Positions 1 to 12,299 of a stretch of 64,000 bases of DNA are shown here, one piece after another (the first letter of the stretch is position 1; every line of letters starts with the position of its first letter). The notes under the pieces were generated by a model that saw only the letters and a program-made list of their open reading frames with translations, had not been told where the DNA came from and made no database searches. Origin of the DNA: Solanum dulcamara (taxonomy: Eukaryota > Streptophyta > Magnoliopsida > Solanales > Solanaceae); contig NC_077242.1 in the NCBI RefSeq assembly GCF_947179165.1, positions 47,997,097-48,061,096 of the forward strand. The letters are read 5' to 3'. Both the position numbers and the translations under genes were made by a program.

Positions 1-651
1 AAACCCTAATGGGTCAAAACCTTTTCATGTACATACAGCCTCTTTCCTTCGTATCAAATAATGGATGGGCACGCAAGCCGACAAGGCTGCCCTGACATAA
101 AAATATTTACAACGCTTCTCATAGGTGCAATTGAAACAAACTTATAAATAACCCACATGCACATGTATACAAACCTCTAAGAGTATTAACTATATCATAT
201 GGCGGGACAGGGCCCTTACCTCTAAATAAACAAATATATACACTGGAAGAGTAGTATAAAAAACTAGGCTCTGATACAATGGAGCTTTTCCCTAAAACCG
301 CTCAGTGGAGTCCTAGGCTGGCAGATCCCCAAAGAGCGCGTCTGTACTTGCAGACATGAAATGCAGCCCCCCAAAAAGAGGGAGTCATTACGACATATGT
401 ACTGAGTATGTAAAGTACAAAACATCATAAGTAGATCACAAATGATATAGGGATGCAAGGGGAAAGTATAACATTTAACAAAGTACTGTACCTGCATCTT
501 ACACAATAAAGTCATGTATACCATTGTCACATACCACACCCGACCCGCTCAAGGACTCGGTGTTACAAATACATCACTTTATCATCACAGGCATATGTAT
601 ACTGCTAGCGCTATGGAACATACATCTTGATCCATGCATATAGTAAGTTAC

Positions 652-966
652 TGCCGAGGAACATCCAGCCCGATCCCCATACATATAACATATTCATGCC
701 GAGGAATATCTGGCCCGATCCCTATACATATAACATGTTAGTGCCGAGGAACATCCGGCTTGATCCCTATATATATAACATGTTAGTGCTGAGGAATGTC
801 CAACCCGATCCCTATACATATAACACGTTAGTGCCAAGGAACGTCTGGCCTAATCCTTATACATATAACACATTAGTGCCCAGGAATGTCTGGCTCGATC
901 CCTATACATATAAGATGTTAGTGCTGAGGAACGTCTGACTCAATCCTTATATATATAATAATGCAT
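652..966. repeat. 45-bp minisatellite inside the LTR
   Basis: About seven diverged copies of a 45-base unit start at 652, 697, 742, 787, 832, 877 and 922. Each contains a GAGGAA...CCGATCC core followed by a TATACATATAAC-like stretch. Because 45 is a multiple of three, the plus strand reads as a repetitive 15-residue open frame (PRN..PDPYTYN..). That frame is a by-product of the repeat and not a gene. Confidence 0.85.
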
Positions 967-2411
967 ATACGTGCACATAAAACTTGGTAACATATCAAAT
1001 ATCTCTCAACACATTATCATAAAGTATGTCCAAGAGCCTCTAGGTCTAGGAACTTACACATCCAATCATTATTCAGTATGTAGAAGGCTCGAGGGTCATA
1101 GTTCAACTACTTTAAGACCCTTACCATTCAAAGGTGAGTACAACTCATAAGTTATTCCCGGAACCTACGAAGGGAATTACCTCTAACTCATATCATATAT
1201 CTTTTCAATTACATTAAACCATTTCAAGAGAGGGAAGGGATAGGCTTCACGTGTACTACTTTTCATCATGTCGATGACTTACAAGGCCATAACTCAACTA
1301 TCGTAGAAGTTCAAATATCAATAAGTGAATAAGATTTACAAACCATACTCGGGGTTCTATGAATGGAATTATTCCCACATTACATATACAATCCACTAAA
1401 GACTAAGACATGAATAAAAAAGGAAAGGGCAGCTTCATATACCTCTTATCGATTGCTTTTAACCCGGCTTGTCTCGTCATCTTCTGGACCTATTTAACAT
1501 GAAGGTAATACTAATATTAATAACCTTTAACTTTCCAGCTCCTAAATCCAAAACTAAGCACCCATAGAAATCAATTCCTTATTTGCCTTTCTTGACTAGT
1601 CTCGACTATTCTATTAGTTAGTTAGAAGTTAACGGAATTCAGGTAGCATCTCCTCTGTAACTTGCCCTATCCGAACTTCCCATTACATTTTCAATTAGTA
1701 CAGACAACCAAAAAAACCAACAAGCAGACAATACACAATTATACTACCTTAACATCACACCAAACAAGTCCCAAACAGCCCGCTTAAAACTATGACTCCA
1801 AAATACGGTTTTTAATCTTTATTTTTAAAATTCTTAACAACACGAAATGGGGTGTCATGTGGCTGAAACCAGAAGCATTTATACCCATATTTAGACATGT
1901 TTCCACCCCGCAAAACCATAAAATAATTCCTAGTACGACACTACAATAACAACGGCACTAGTTATATTTTAAGCCACTAGAATACGTCAAAATAGTCCCT
2001 ACACGACCTGTAACTTCCTTTAGCTGTGACATCCATATTTTGATGTTTACAATACATATTTATAAATTCATAACATGTACAAACCCTTAATAAAATGTGG
2101 GAAAAGATAATCCCACCATACCTTAACAAACGGCTTCCCAAACCTGCTGAAAATTAGCTTCGGAGGTTCCTTAACGTGCTGAAACTTTAGCAGACTATTT
2201 GTAATTTTTTGGTGCTTCTCCAAACCATAAATTTATATTACTAACCCCTTCATTTCATCGTGGTATACCTTAGATAATTAATTCACGGAACGAAATCGAA
2301 GAACTCACCTTATTTTCCTCCAAGCCATGGCTGCCTTTCTTTTTATGCAAAGTTTTTTCCTCTCTTTTGTTTGGCTAAGTGCAGCTGAAGAATGAGTTAT
2401 ATTTCATCTTA

Positions 2412-2612
2412 TCACACATATATACACCTCCTTAGGAGGTGACACATGGCAGCCCCCCTAGGGCGCCACCTCAATCATGCACCCACTCTTTTATTGCCAT
2501 GTGGCAGTGTGGGACCCACCTTAAGTAGGTGTATCACCTACTTGGTCCAAGTAGGTGCATCACCTACTTATTCCAAGTAGGTGCATCACCTTATTGCTTC
2601 TGAGTAGGTGCT
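2412..2612 (-). promoter_or_regulatory. LTR promoter: TATA box and tandem palindromes
   Basis: On the minus strand a TATATATG-type TATA box sits around 2416-2424. Upstream of it (higher coordinates) are inverted repeats with arms AAGTAGGTG and CACCTACTT at 2523-2543 and 2549-2569, plus a third, decayed unit from about 2575. The same palindromes occur at the matching place in solo LTR B, F and element C, which marks them as part of the family's U3 promoter. Confidence 0.6.
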
Positions 2613-2951
2613 ATGCCTCCTTCCGTATCTTCCATGGGTTCGTAATCTCATCTTACTTTAGGAGCCTATGCAATCCTTGCTATGGAAGCTCAATATGTAC
2701 TCCAGTAGCTTAAGTATGTAAGACATCCCAATTGGTAGCTTACAAAATTAAGTCGAGTCTCACAACTTGTTATTTTGGCCCCCAATTCATTTCAAATCTT
2801 TATAGACCTATTTCCTACCTTCACTCTTATGGGGCATCACATCCTCCCTTTCTTAGAGTTATTTGATAATGTTATGGATAACTTGGGTCACAGGACAACT
2901 TTTAAGAAGCTTAAGAAGATGTTCCGAAGCACAAGGGTATGAGGTATAATA

Positions 2952-4332
2952 TATGGTGTCCATGTGGATGTGTTCACCAAGCATAAGAGTTTACAATATA
3001 TGCTTAAGGGAAATATTTGAACCTTCGGCCAATGTGATAACTTGAATTATTGAAGGACTATGATATGAGTGTGTTGTACCATCCAGGCAAAGCTCATGTG
3101 GTTGCCAATGCACTAAGTAGGTTTTCTATGAGTAGTGTTGCACATATTGAAGAAGGTAAGAAAGATTGGTTAAGGATGTTCATAGATTGGCACGTTTAGG
3201 TATGCATTTCATTGATTCTAATAATGGAGGAATTCTTGTGTATAATGGTTCGTAATTATCTCTTGTGGTGGATGTTAAGTCTAAATAAGACTATGATCCA
3301 GTGTTAATTGATTTAAAGAAGTCGGTTGCCGAAAAATCATTGAGGCTTTCTCCCAAGGGGGAGATGGGGTACTTTTCTACCAAGCCGGTTGTGTGTGCCT
3401 AATGTTGATGGTTTAAGATAGTTGATATTGAATGAGGCTCATAGATCTAGGTATTCGATTTATTCGCTTTCCATGAAGATGTACCGTGATTTGAGGGAAG
3501 TATATTGGTGAAATGGTATGAAGAAGGACATAACAGACTTTGTGGTTAAGTGTCCTAATTATTAACAAGTTAATGTTGAGCATCAAAGACCGGGAGGACT
3601 AACCCAAGACATTGAAATTCCTTCTTGGAAGTTGGAAGATTTAAATATGGACTTTAAAACAAGTTTGCCTCATACTAAGAAACAATATGATTCCATTTGG
3701 GTTGTTGTAGATCGGATGACTAAGTCAGCTTATTTTCTATTGGTTAAGACTTCTTATGGTGCCGAAGACTATGCTAAGTTGAATGTTTGTGAATTTGTAA
3801 TACTTTGTGGTGTTCCCTTGTCCATTATGTCTGATCAAGGTAACTCAATTCACTTCACACTTTTGGAAGTCATTTTAAAAGGGTCTTGTTACAAAGGTTA
3901 TGATAAGTATAACTTTCCATCCTCATTTCGATGGTCAAGCTGAAAGAACGATCAAAACTTTAGAGGATATGTTAAGAGCATGTGTTATTGAGTTTAAAGA
4001 TAGTTGGGATGAGCATTTTCCATTGATTGAATTCTCCTACAATAATAGTTATCACTGTAGCATCCTAATGGATCCTTTTGAAGTGTTCTATGGGAGAAGA
4101 TATAGGTCCCTGGTGGAATTGTTTGAAGTAGGTAAAATTTCCTTGACTGGTCCTTATTTGGTAATAGATGCAATTGAAAAGGTGAGACTCATAAGTGAGA
4201 GGTTGAAGACCGCTCAAAGTTGTCAAAAATCATATTCGGATGTTAGGAAAAGAGAGCTTGAATTTGAGGTGGATGATTGAGTCTATTTGAAGGTTTCGCC
4301 TATGAAGGGTGTAATGCATTTTGGAAAGAAAG
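2952..4332 (+). pseudogene. Ty3/gypsy pol fragment: RNase H tail and integrase
   Basis: A broken pol starts in the RNase H tail (VHVDVFTKHKSLQY near 2961) and runs into integrase. The integrase zinc-binding region survives with one cysteine lost (CPNY instead of CPNC, near 3550). The catalytic core begins around 3632 (NMDF, SIWVVVDRMTKSAYF, SIMSDQG). After a frame change near 3880-3900 it continues as FDGQAERTIKTLEDML and the C-terminal SYSDVRKRELEFEVDD to about 4280, then a stop and KVSPMKGVM. Several stops make it non-functional. It is cut on the left by the LTR ending at 2951 and on the right by LTR fragment M. No gag or RT of this element is visible. Confidence 0.85.
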
Positions 4333-4609
4333 TGTCACGACCCAATTTCTCAAAACTTCATGACACCTACTATAACCCACCAGTAGATAAGAAAACCCAT
4401 AACTCGGAATGATAAGTAATGGGTTTAAGGGCATAAACTAAGCAAGAATAGGAATTTCTAAAATAAACATAATAGATACGCGGAAGAAAACAAAAATATG
4501 ATACTACAAAATAAAAGACAAGTAGAACTAAGGATCCCTCCGAAAACCTAGAGGTTACAAGTACAAATCTACTACAAAATAAAAAACAAGTACAAGTTCC
4601 AAAATTAGA

Positions 4610-4611
<2 letters not shown>

Positions 4612-4662
<51 letters not shown>
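4612..4662. repeat. (TA)n microsatellite
   Basis: About 51 bases of nearly pure alternating A and T inside LTR fragment M. Length is likely polymorphic. Confidence 0.95.
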
Positions 4663-4667
<5 letters not shown>

Positions 4668-4783
4668 ACAACTGGATAGTCTTAAAGGGCAAAAGATGGG
4701 CCATCCATGTCGAAGGAGACATAAATGATCCTAAAATATCAAGTGCTCACCCTAGTCTCCAGAAGTTGCTACTAAGGGACTAG

Positions 4784-4876
4784 AGGTTGCTACTAAGGCA
4801 TAGGTCGAGCCCCCACCTAAAAGTCCTCTCGGTGTTAAGTCAATATCAAGCTCGACCTAAGCCTTAGTAGGAACTT
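4784..4876. repeat. Inverted repeat (27-bp arms, 39-nt loop)
   Basis: The arm at 4784-4810 and the reverse complement of 4850-4876 agree at about 24 of 27 positions around the shared core CTACTAAGGC.TAGGTCGAGC. A further partial copy of the left arm lies at 4762-4775. It sits at or next to the change from minus-oriented LTR M to plus-oriented LTR P. Confidence 0.7.
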
Positions 4877-4879
4877 CTC

Positions 4880-5275
4880 AATATAGGGATAATCGGATTC
4901 CATGTAATAGCTAGCATGGTCTTATTGTTGGATACAATTATCTCCCACATATAGATGGTCTTTATGATGTTTTACAAGACTATTCCTATCCTTTACTTTT
5001 CAATGATACTCTTATGGTTCATTTTGCATTGATCCTTTCTATACCTACTTATTATTTCATTACTTCTCTTATTATGCTATTTATAATGGTTATTTCCATA
5101 AAACGATTTAATTATTCATTGTATTGCCTACATACTTGGTACATTCAAACATACTAATGCATACTTATTTTCCTACATTATATCACAATGTAGGGACGGA
5201 CGCTACATCCTATTCTTGTGGCTAGTCAGTGATTCATTTGAAGATTGTGGCAAAACTTCATGCTTTGAGGGAAAA
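4880..5275 (+). mobile_element. LTR P, left part (family 3)
   Basis: AT-rich sequence that continues at 21726 once the inserted solo LTR L is removed. It resembles the reverse complement of the part of L around 19650-20000, including a TACTTGGTACATTC block and a GGGACGGACG block. The left limit is uncertain and no start terminus is visible. Confidence 0.5.
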
Positions 5276-5393
5276 TGTCATGATCCGATCATCAGGCTTA
5301 GACATGATACAGCGATTTGGATTATGAGGGATCCCAACCAAGCCATCTTAGCATATATTCCATGCATAAGGTAAATAAACTTAACAAGATAAG
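5276..5393 (-). mobile_element. Solo LTR L, left part (family 3)
   Basis: Terminus TGTCATGATCC at 5276, which is the 3' end of L on the minus strand. L continues after element A at 19630 and ends at 21725. With A removed it is about 2.2 kb. The flanks GAAAA (5271-5275) and AAAAA (21726-21730) fit a 5-bp target duplication with one change. Confidence 0.65.
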
Positions 5394-5560
5394 TGTTACA
5401 CCTCACACACTTGAGATCAGAGTGTCTCTTAAGCTTCTTAGAAGTTATCATGTGAGCCAGATAATCTACGACACTATCGAACAACTCTAAGGAAGGGAGA
5501 ATGTGATATCCCATAGTAGGGAAGGTTGGAAATAGTGTTGTAAAAAGTCGGAAGAAGTTG

Positions 5561-8500
5561 TGCTGTGACCCAACCCCGTAGGCCGCGACTGGAGTCTGAC
5601 CTAGACCCTCGTATATATATCTATCAGCTGTGGTCAAGTCAAACTATAGACATGTAGTGCATATAAATCAAGTGTAGTCAAACTGGACTATAAACAACAC
5701 AACGCCATGCATCAAAGCCCTATTGGGCAATAACATTTTTATAAACCTATAGCCTCTCTTATTTGTATCACCTCATGAAAGGGCATGCAAGCCGACAAGG
5801 CTGCCATAACATAATAACATATATCATACATCATGTCCCATCTAAATCAAACTGACATACACAACCCACATATATATGTCTGCAGACCTCTAACAATATT
5901 AATGACAACATATAGCGGGACAGGGCCCCCGCTGTACCCCTGAATAAAAAAATAATACTACACATCAACGGCCAGTGCCAACAACTAGGTTCCGATACAA
6001 TGAAATCTCTTCCAGCTGAGCTGAGCAGAATCCTAAGCTGATGGACTCCAAAACCTATATTTGTACCTGCGAGCATGAAATGCAGCCCCCCAAAGAAACG
6101 GGGTCAGTACGATATATGTACTGAGTATGTAAAATGTAACATAATACAACTGGAGGTATACCCAAAATAAAGAAACAGGGGAACAAATTATCAAATCAGA
6201 AACCTGTACCTGTACTCTGGGAATTACAAAAGCATGCATGTTCAAATTATACCATATAGCCAGCCCTACCAGGGATCCAGTGAATACATCTATAAAACCA
6301 TCATAGGCACCATGCCATCACCACCTTATTACAACACATCATCATATCATCACATATATACAGACGTACCTGGCCCTCTAGTGAGGGGCAGTGGATAATG
6401 TAGTAAATTGTGCACGATTACTATTCCCAGCCCAGGATGTGGTGAAATAAGTGTTATAGTATACACGAGTAAAGTAGTGAGTAACTATATGAAATTTAAC
6501 TCATATTGGAGACTCGACAGAATAAGAAAGTTAAGCTTTTGCCTAAGGACCCGAATAGTGGTGTAGTCATCTCGAGTGTCCATTAAATGCCATTATGGGT
6601 TGTCTCCACTATAATCTCGGGGACCCTAGACATGTATTAACATAGGGGCAAATCATTTATGGACTCAAAACACTTAGTATCATATAGTCTTTAAGACTTG
6701 AAGCTTGTATATTTGGTACCTCTTTAACATATAGAAGTTTCCAGGGAAATAGTTCAACTATTATAGGAGTTCAATATTCAGAAGTACATAAGATATTCTA
6801 AGAATGGAATTACCCCGAAACTCATATCATGTTTAACTTACAACTAAGACTTGCCGTAAGAAGAAAGAGAATAAACTCTATATAGTTTGTACTTTCCTTC
6901 CTGTAGTCATCATGTGTATATTTCGTACCTAGCCCATCCTAGGGCTCGGTGAACAATCATGGCATCATAATCTCATTTTCTTGCCAAGTACATATCAAGA
7001 GAAGGAATAGATAGTTTTCCACACACTACTTTCTAACATGTACAAGCTTAATAGGCAATACTCAATTCTTGCAAGAGTTCCAATACTCAGCAGTGGACAG
7101 GGATTATGAGGCATACTTGGAGTTCTAGACATGGAATTATCCCCACATTTCATCCACAATTCACCTAAGGCTAACACATGCCAACAGGAAAGAAAGATAG
7201 CTTTATGCACTATGACAAAAACATGCCAAGAGAAAGCTTCGCATATCTCTTATGAGTTACTCTTTATCTTGTTCGCTTCATCATCCTTTACACCTGTTCA
7301 ACATGAAAGTAATATGAATTTCAACCACTCTTAACTTTCCAGCATCTTAGGTTGCACCTTAGAATGCATGGAATCTATTTCCTTGTTCGTCTCCTCGATT
7401 AGTTCTTTAATTAGTTAAGGCGTTAACGAAAATTGGGCAGCACCTCCCCTATAATGTGCCCTATCAGAATTTCCAATTTCACTCCTAATACCTACAGCCA
7501 AACAACAAAAATAACCTGCAGCATTAAGAAATTCACACCCACAATATACAACATAAGCTCCAAATGACTCGCTTAAACTTACGATATCAAAATAGGGTGT
7601 CTAGCCTTTATTTTGTAACACCTTTAATTATACAAAATGAGGGGTCATTTGGCTGAAACCAGAAGCACCCACACCCCTTTTAGAATACATTCAGTCCCTA
7701 CAACACAGCCCATACACTTGCAGCATCTCACCACAAGCACAACACTTTATTTTGACGACAATTCAACTCTAGCGACTACAATTTGGATTGTCTCCAACAT
7801 CAAGTATTCCTATACCATTTTATTGTTTCCAGCCACAAAAAAGGCGTATAATACACTCCATAACATCACGATAAATTCCAAATTAAAAGGAGAAACCTTA
7901 CCTTACCCGAAATTGGCCAAAACGGCCAAATTACAACTCGGAACTTCTCCAAACATGTTGATATTGAGCGGGCTGTTTATGTCCCTTCTCCGCTGCCCCA
8001 AATTGGAATTTTTGGTTATAATAAACTATTATATAACCTTGGGATACCTTAAATAATTAATTCACGAAATGAAACTCGGAGGCTTACCTTGGCAGCCCCA
8101 ACCCGTAGCTCCCTCTTCTTGGCCCTATCATTTTTCTCTTCAACTTTCTCCTATTTTTTCCAAGACTAGGGATGAAAACATGGTTCCGTATGCATCATAA
8201 GATACATATATACATATCCATGTGGTTGAGGAACACCATAGATAATTAATTCACGGAGAAACATTGAAGAACTTACCTTTAATTTCTCAAAACTGTGGCT
8301 GCCTTGTTCCTTGTGTTCTTCACGCTTTTCCTCTTCTTTTGTTTGCTGAAGTTTCAGCTCCAAATAGAATAAGAATGACTTAGTAGTAATAAAAATACAC
8401 ATATATACACCTCATTAGTAAGTGACACGTGTCATCCCCATAGGGTGACATGTGTGCAACCCCTATTGGGCCACGTCAACCATGCATTGAAAGAGGGGAT

Positions 8501-8966
8501 GCCACGTGGTAATGGGGCCTACCTCCCCCAAGCAGGTGGGTCACCTACTTGACCCCAAGTAGGTGGGTCACCTGCTTTCTTGAGGTGATGCCATGTGTCA
8601 CTCCCTTATTGGCTGCCACGTGTCTTTTTTTTCTCTTCCTCATGGGTTCATAATCTCGTCTTATTTTAAGAGCCGGTGTAATCCATACTACATAATCTTG
8701 GTATTTCCTTAAGTAGATATAGTGTATAAAAATTCTAACTTAGTATCTTACGTAGGTAAATCGAGTCTTACGACTCATTACTTGGCCTCCAATTCCTTTC
8801 AGATTCTTATGACTCTATTTCCAACCTTCTCTACTATGAGGTATCACATTCTCCCTTCCTTAGAGTCATTTGATAGTGTCATAGCCTATTCGGCTCATAT
8901 GATAATGTCTAATAATGTCTAAGGAACTTAAGAGAAATTCTGACTTTAAAAGTGTGGGGTGTAACA
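5561..8966 (-). mobile_element. Solo LTR B (family 1)
   Basis: One complete LTR of 3406 bases in reverse orientation, with plus-strand termini TGCTGTGACC at 5561 and GGTGTAACA at 8966. It is flanked by the exact 5-bp duplication AGTTG (5556-5560 and 8967-8971). It lies about 160 bases into the 5' LTR of element A. The lack of an internal region and second LTR, with an intact target duplication, indicates LTR-LTR recombination after insertion. It keeps CACGTG motifs near 8429 and 8504 and AAGTAGGTG palindromes near 8530-8570. The 139-residue open frame at 7637-8056 lies antisense to the LTR transcript and is not considered a gene. Confidence 0.92.
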
Positions 8967-9259
8967 AGTTGGAGGCCAAGTAATGAGTCATAGGACTCAA
9001 CTTACCTATGTAACTTGGAAGTCTTACATAGTTGAGCTACTTGAGTACATATCAAGCTTGCGTAGCAGGGAGTACGAGAAATATTAAGGTAAGATGAGAT
9101 TACGAACTCATGAGGGAGAGAAGAGAGAGCCACGTGGTAGAAGGAGGAGGTGCCATGTGGAAACAACTGAAGTAAGGAGGTGACCCACCTGCCTACTTGG
9201 GGGTGGACCCCACTGCCACATGACATCCTAGGGGTGGTTGCATGATTGAGGTGGCCCAA

Positions 9260-9325
9260 TGAATGCTTGACACATGTCACCCTTAGGGGATGACATGTGT
9301 CACCTCCTAAGGAAACATATATATG
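9260..9325 (+). promoter_or_regulatory. Element A 5' LTR core promoter
   Basis: TATATATG at 9318-9325 is preceded by two decayed G-box palindromes, TGACACATGTCA and TGACATGTGTCA. They align with TGACACGTGTCA and GACACGTGCC of element C. The CACGTG cores have become CACATG and CATGTG, as expected from loss of methylated CpG. Function is inferred from position and from conservation among copies. Confidence 0.6.
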
Positions 9326-11828
9326 TATGTTATATGACTCTTAGATTCATTATTTATCCAAAACAATGAACAAAAAAAGAAAAGAGAACTTAGAGAATAG
9401 AGAGAGAGACTTACGGGTTGAGGGGTTACCAAGGTAACGCCCGATTTCATTCTGTGAATTAGTTATTTAAGGTATTCTACGATGATATATTGGTGTTTGA
9501 TAACGTATAATTTCATTTTGGGGCAGCAAGGAAGAGATACAAACAGTCCGCTAATTTTCAGCATGTTAAGAGAGTTTCTGAGGCAAGTTTTAGTAAGGTA
9601 TGGATTAGTTATCTTCTTCCACGTTTTTGTAAGGGTTTGGACATGTTATTATGGTGTTAATAATGTAAAGTTAAGGTTTTCAGCTTCACCAAGTGGACAA
9701 CAATCAGCCACGATGTTTCAGCTGCTCTAGAAGAACTTTCGAGGCGAAATTTGGCAAACTATGGCCAATTTCGGGTAAGGTAAGGGTTTTCCTTTCAATT
9801 TGGAGTTTATGGTGTGGTTATAGAGTGTAATACATGTCGTATATGTGGCTTTAAGTATAAAAATTACACAAGGATGCTTGACGTTAGAAACAAACTAAAC
9901 TAAGGTCGTCATAGTTAAATTGAAGTCGCGTAGGGTGTTGTGGGTTTTGTGCTGCGCTTGCAGGTGCTTTTATTGTGTGTTTCAGGGATGGAATATGGTA
10001 TAAATAAGGCGTGGGTTCTGCTTTTTTCAGCCAAACGACCCTCTATTCTGTACGGTTAAAGGTTTTACAAAATAGCGACTAAAAACCCTATTTTGGTATC
10101 GTAGTTTTAAGCGAGTTGTTGGAAGCTTGTATTGCGTAATGTTCCCATATTTAAATTGTATATGAGCTTATGATTGCTGTTTTTTTTGGCTGCTAAGGTT
10201 TGGGGGTTAAATTGAAAGTTCGGATAGGGCATGTCATAGAGGAGATGCTGCCCGATTTCTATTAACTCCTTAACTAACTAAAAAACTAGTCGAGACTAGT
10301 CGAGAAAGGTGAATAAGGAATTGATTCCTATGGGTGCTTGGTTGTGGTTTTAGGGGCTAGAAATTCGAAAGTCACTAACCCTAGTATTAATTTCTTGATA
10401 AATAGGTTAAAGAAGTAACGAAGTGAGGTGGGATGCGATTAACCCATAACAGGTATATAGAGCTATTCTTCTTTTCTTTTGGCATGTCCTAGGTATAAGT
10501 TATGAATGGTTTGTATATGAAATGTGGGGATAATTCCACTCATGAAAATCCAAATGTAGTTCATAGACTTTATTCACTTTGGGATGTTAAAACTCCTGTA
10601 ATGGTTGAGTTGTTGCCTTTTAAGGCTCCTAGATCATGAACAGTAGTATATGTAAAGCCTGTCTCTTCTTCCTTTTGGAATGTCTTAAGTATAAATGCAA
10701 TGGCATAAGATATGAGGTGGGTTAGTTCCAATTATAAGCTCCGGGTATAACTTGTGACTTTTATTCACTACTTGATATTGGAATTCTTAAAGTAGTTGAA
10801 CTGCTACCCTCAAGTCTCCTATTTGATGAATAATAATTCAATGCATCAGCTCCTATTCCTAAGGTCTCTGCGACGACAGACGTCTTTACTTCTATAAGCT
10901 GTTTAACCTTGTGTCGATACACATCTACAATTCCTGAGACTCCAGCTAATATGATCCCTAATGGTGTTTAGAGGATACTTAAGATGATTACTACTCTGGT
11001 CTTCAGGTGATGGTTCACTTAACTATTTCATTGAGTCCCAAATGATGACTTAGTTGCATATGGTTTCTCACTACTCTACTCATGCACATTGTAACCCATC
11101 TTCCTCCGCATTCCATAAGGGGGTCGGGAATGCGGTCGTGCCTAGTTTTACTATTCGTTCACCGAGTCCCGGGCCAGTTATATATATGTATGAAGTATAC
11201 GAGGATGAAATATCATATACAATGAAGTGAAGCATATGATGATGTCTTATGTGATGATGCTCGTCACCACATCCCGGGTCGGGTATGTATAGGATAATAT
11301 GATGGAAAATGTGGATTGGGCCGTAAGTTCCGCGACACTGCTTTAAAATAGGGATCGGCCAGTATGTTCCGTGGCATTGTTTTAAAATATGGTCCGTACG
11401 TTCCTCGGCATAATTTTAAATTATGTATTGGGCCAAACGTTTCTCGGTATATTTTACTATGTGATAATAGCACCGAGTCCTATAGTGGGTCGGGTGCAGT
11501 GTGACATGTACACCACTCTTTCACCGAGACCCTCACTAAAGGGTCGGATATGATAGGTAGGCATACATATGAAAACATAGTGATGTACTTGTAATGTATG
11601 AGATGATGTCATATATGAGGGTATGATGTCGTATACGATGATATGGTAACACCGAGTCCCACAACAGGCCGGGAGTGATAGGTGACGATGATATACATGC
11701 CCTCTTTTTCTAAGATGCAGGTATAGTGAATTGTTAATTGTCATACTGGTGTCCTGTATCCCTATTTTAGTTATTATCTCAGTTATGTTATGTTATGCTT
11801 TATATACTCAGTACATATATCGTACTGA

Positions 11829-11847
11829 CCCCCCGTTCTCCGGGGGG
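11829..11847 (+). promoter_or_regulatory. Conserved LTR hairpin
   Basis: CCCCCCG and CGGGGGG pair around the loop TTCTC, a perfect 7-bp stem. Equivalent stems with different but complementary bases occur in LTRs F, D and C. It is preceded by a smaller CAGTAC/GTACTG inverted repeat and followed by a TGCCCGCAGGTAC-like block in most copies. Confidence 0.65.
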
Positions 11848-12287
11848 CTGTATTTCATTCCCGCAGGTACATCGATTCATTTTGGAGATTCGCCAGCTTA
11901 GAATTTCCACTCAGCTATGTTGGAAGTGCTCTATTATTCTAGAGCCTAACTTTTCATGCTGGTCATTCGCTGTATGTATCTATTTATTCAGGGGTACGGC
12001 GGGGGCCCTGTCCCTCCATATGATACACTTTATACTCTTAAAGGTCTGTAGACATGAGTATGTGGGTTGTTTGTGAGTTTGTTCAGTTGTAAATGTTTTT
12101 ATGTTATGGAAGCCTTGTCAGCTTGCATGCTCTTTCATAATATGATATGATTGAACGAGGCTACATATACAGGAAAATGTTGTTACCCACTGGGGTTATT
12201 GTGTATAGTTATATATTTGACAGTTATGTATTCGGGGGTCCAGGTCAAACCCCACTCGCGGCCTATGGGGTTTAGTCGTGACAAAAG

Positions 12288-12299
12288 AGGTATCAGAGC
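12288..12299 (+). other. Primer-binding site of element A
   Basis: AGGTATCAGAGC lies four bases after the LTR end and differs by one base from TGGTATCAGAGC, which is complementary to the 3' end of plant initiator methionine tRNA. The same spacing (LTR, GAAG, site) is seen in elements C and D. Confidence 0.88.

Larger units (their letters stand above)
1..2951 (-). mobile_element. Family-1 Ty3/gypsy LTR, left end cut by window
   Basis: Read on the minus strand this is a long LTR of the same family as elements A and C. The order is a start resembling TGTTATACC at 2951 (the terminal CA has decayed to TA), then promoter palindromes, a TATA box near 2420, a transcribed leader, a minisatellite, and the conserved C-rich hairpin and GGCGGG region near the 3' end (about 180-390). 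Roughly the last 150 bases lie outside the window, so it cannot be told whether this is a solo LTR or one end of an element. It abuts a plus-strand pol fragment at 2952, so it was probably inserted into that pol. Confidence 0.82.
4333..4879 (-). mobile_element. LTR fragment M, 3' part of a family-2 LTR
   Basis: On the minus strand this ends TCGTGACA at 4333 and matches, with divergence, the last ~600 bases of the LTR of element H. Shared landmarks are the GGTGGGTTATAGTAGGTG stretch just inside the end, a GGAGGGATCC motif and a GGAGACTAGGGTGAGCA motif. It interrupts the pol fragment inside the integrase C-terminus; GAAAG at 4328-4332 could be one half of a target duplication, but no partner was found. 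The right boundary, where plus-oriented family-3 sequence takes over, is approximate. Confidence 0.55.
5394..12283 (+). mobile_element. Element A 5' LTR (interrupted by solo LTR B)
   Basis: Starts TGTTACACC at 5394 and ends GTCGTGACA at 12283. Without B (5561-8966 plus one AGTTG) it measures about 3.48 kb. It holds a TATA box (TATATATG, 9318-9325), a transcribed leader with GGTAAC-type and GGTAAGG-type candidate splice donors near 9433 and 9774, and the C-rich hairpin at 11829-11847. Open frames inside it are short and not conserved in the 3' LTR. Confidence 0.88.

Noticed and set aside
627..938. 103-residue open frame with 15-residue repeats (PRN..PDPYTYN)
   Set aside because: Created by the 45-bp minisatellite inside an LTR; antisense to the LTR transcript and without a counterpart in other copies.
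4328..4332. GAAAG as half of a target duplication for LTR fragment M
   Set aside because: No second copy was found at a plausible right border, so it is not claimed.
7637..8056. 139-residue plus-strand open frame
   Set aside because: Lies antisense in solo LTR B; the corresponding region of other family-1 LTRs is not open and no domain is recognisable.
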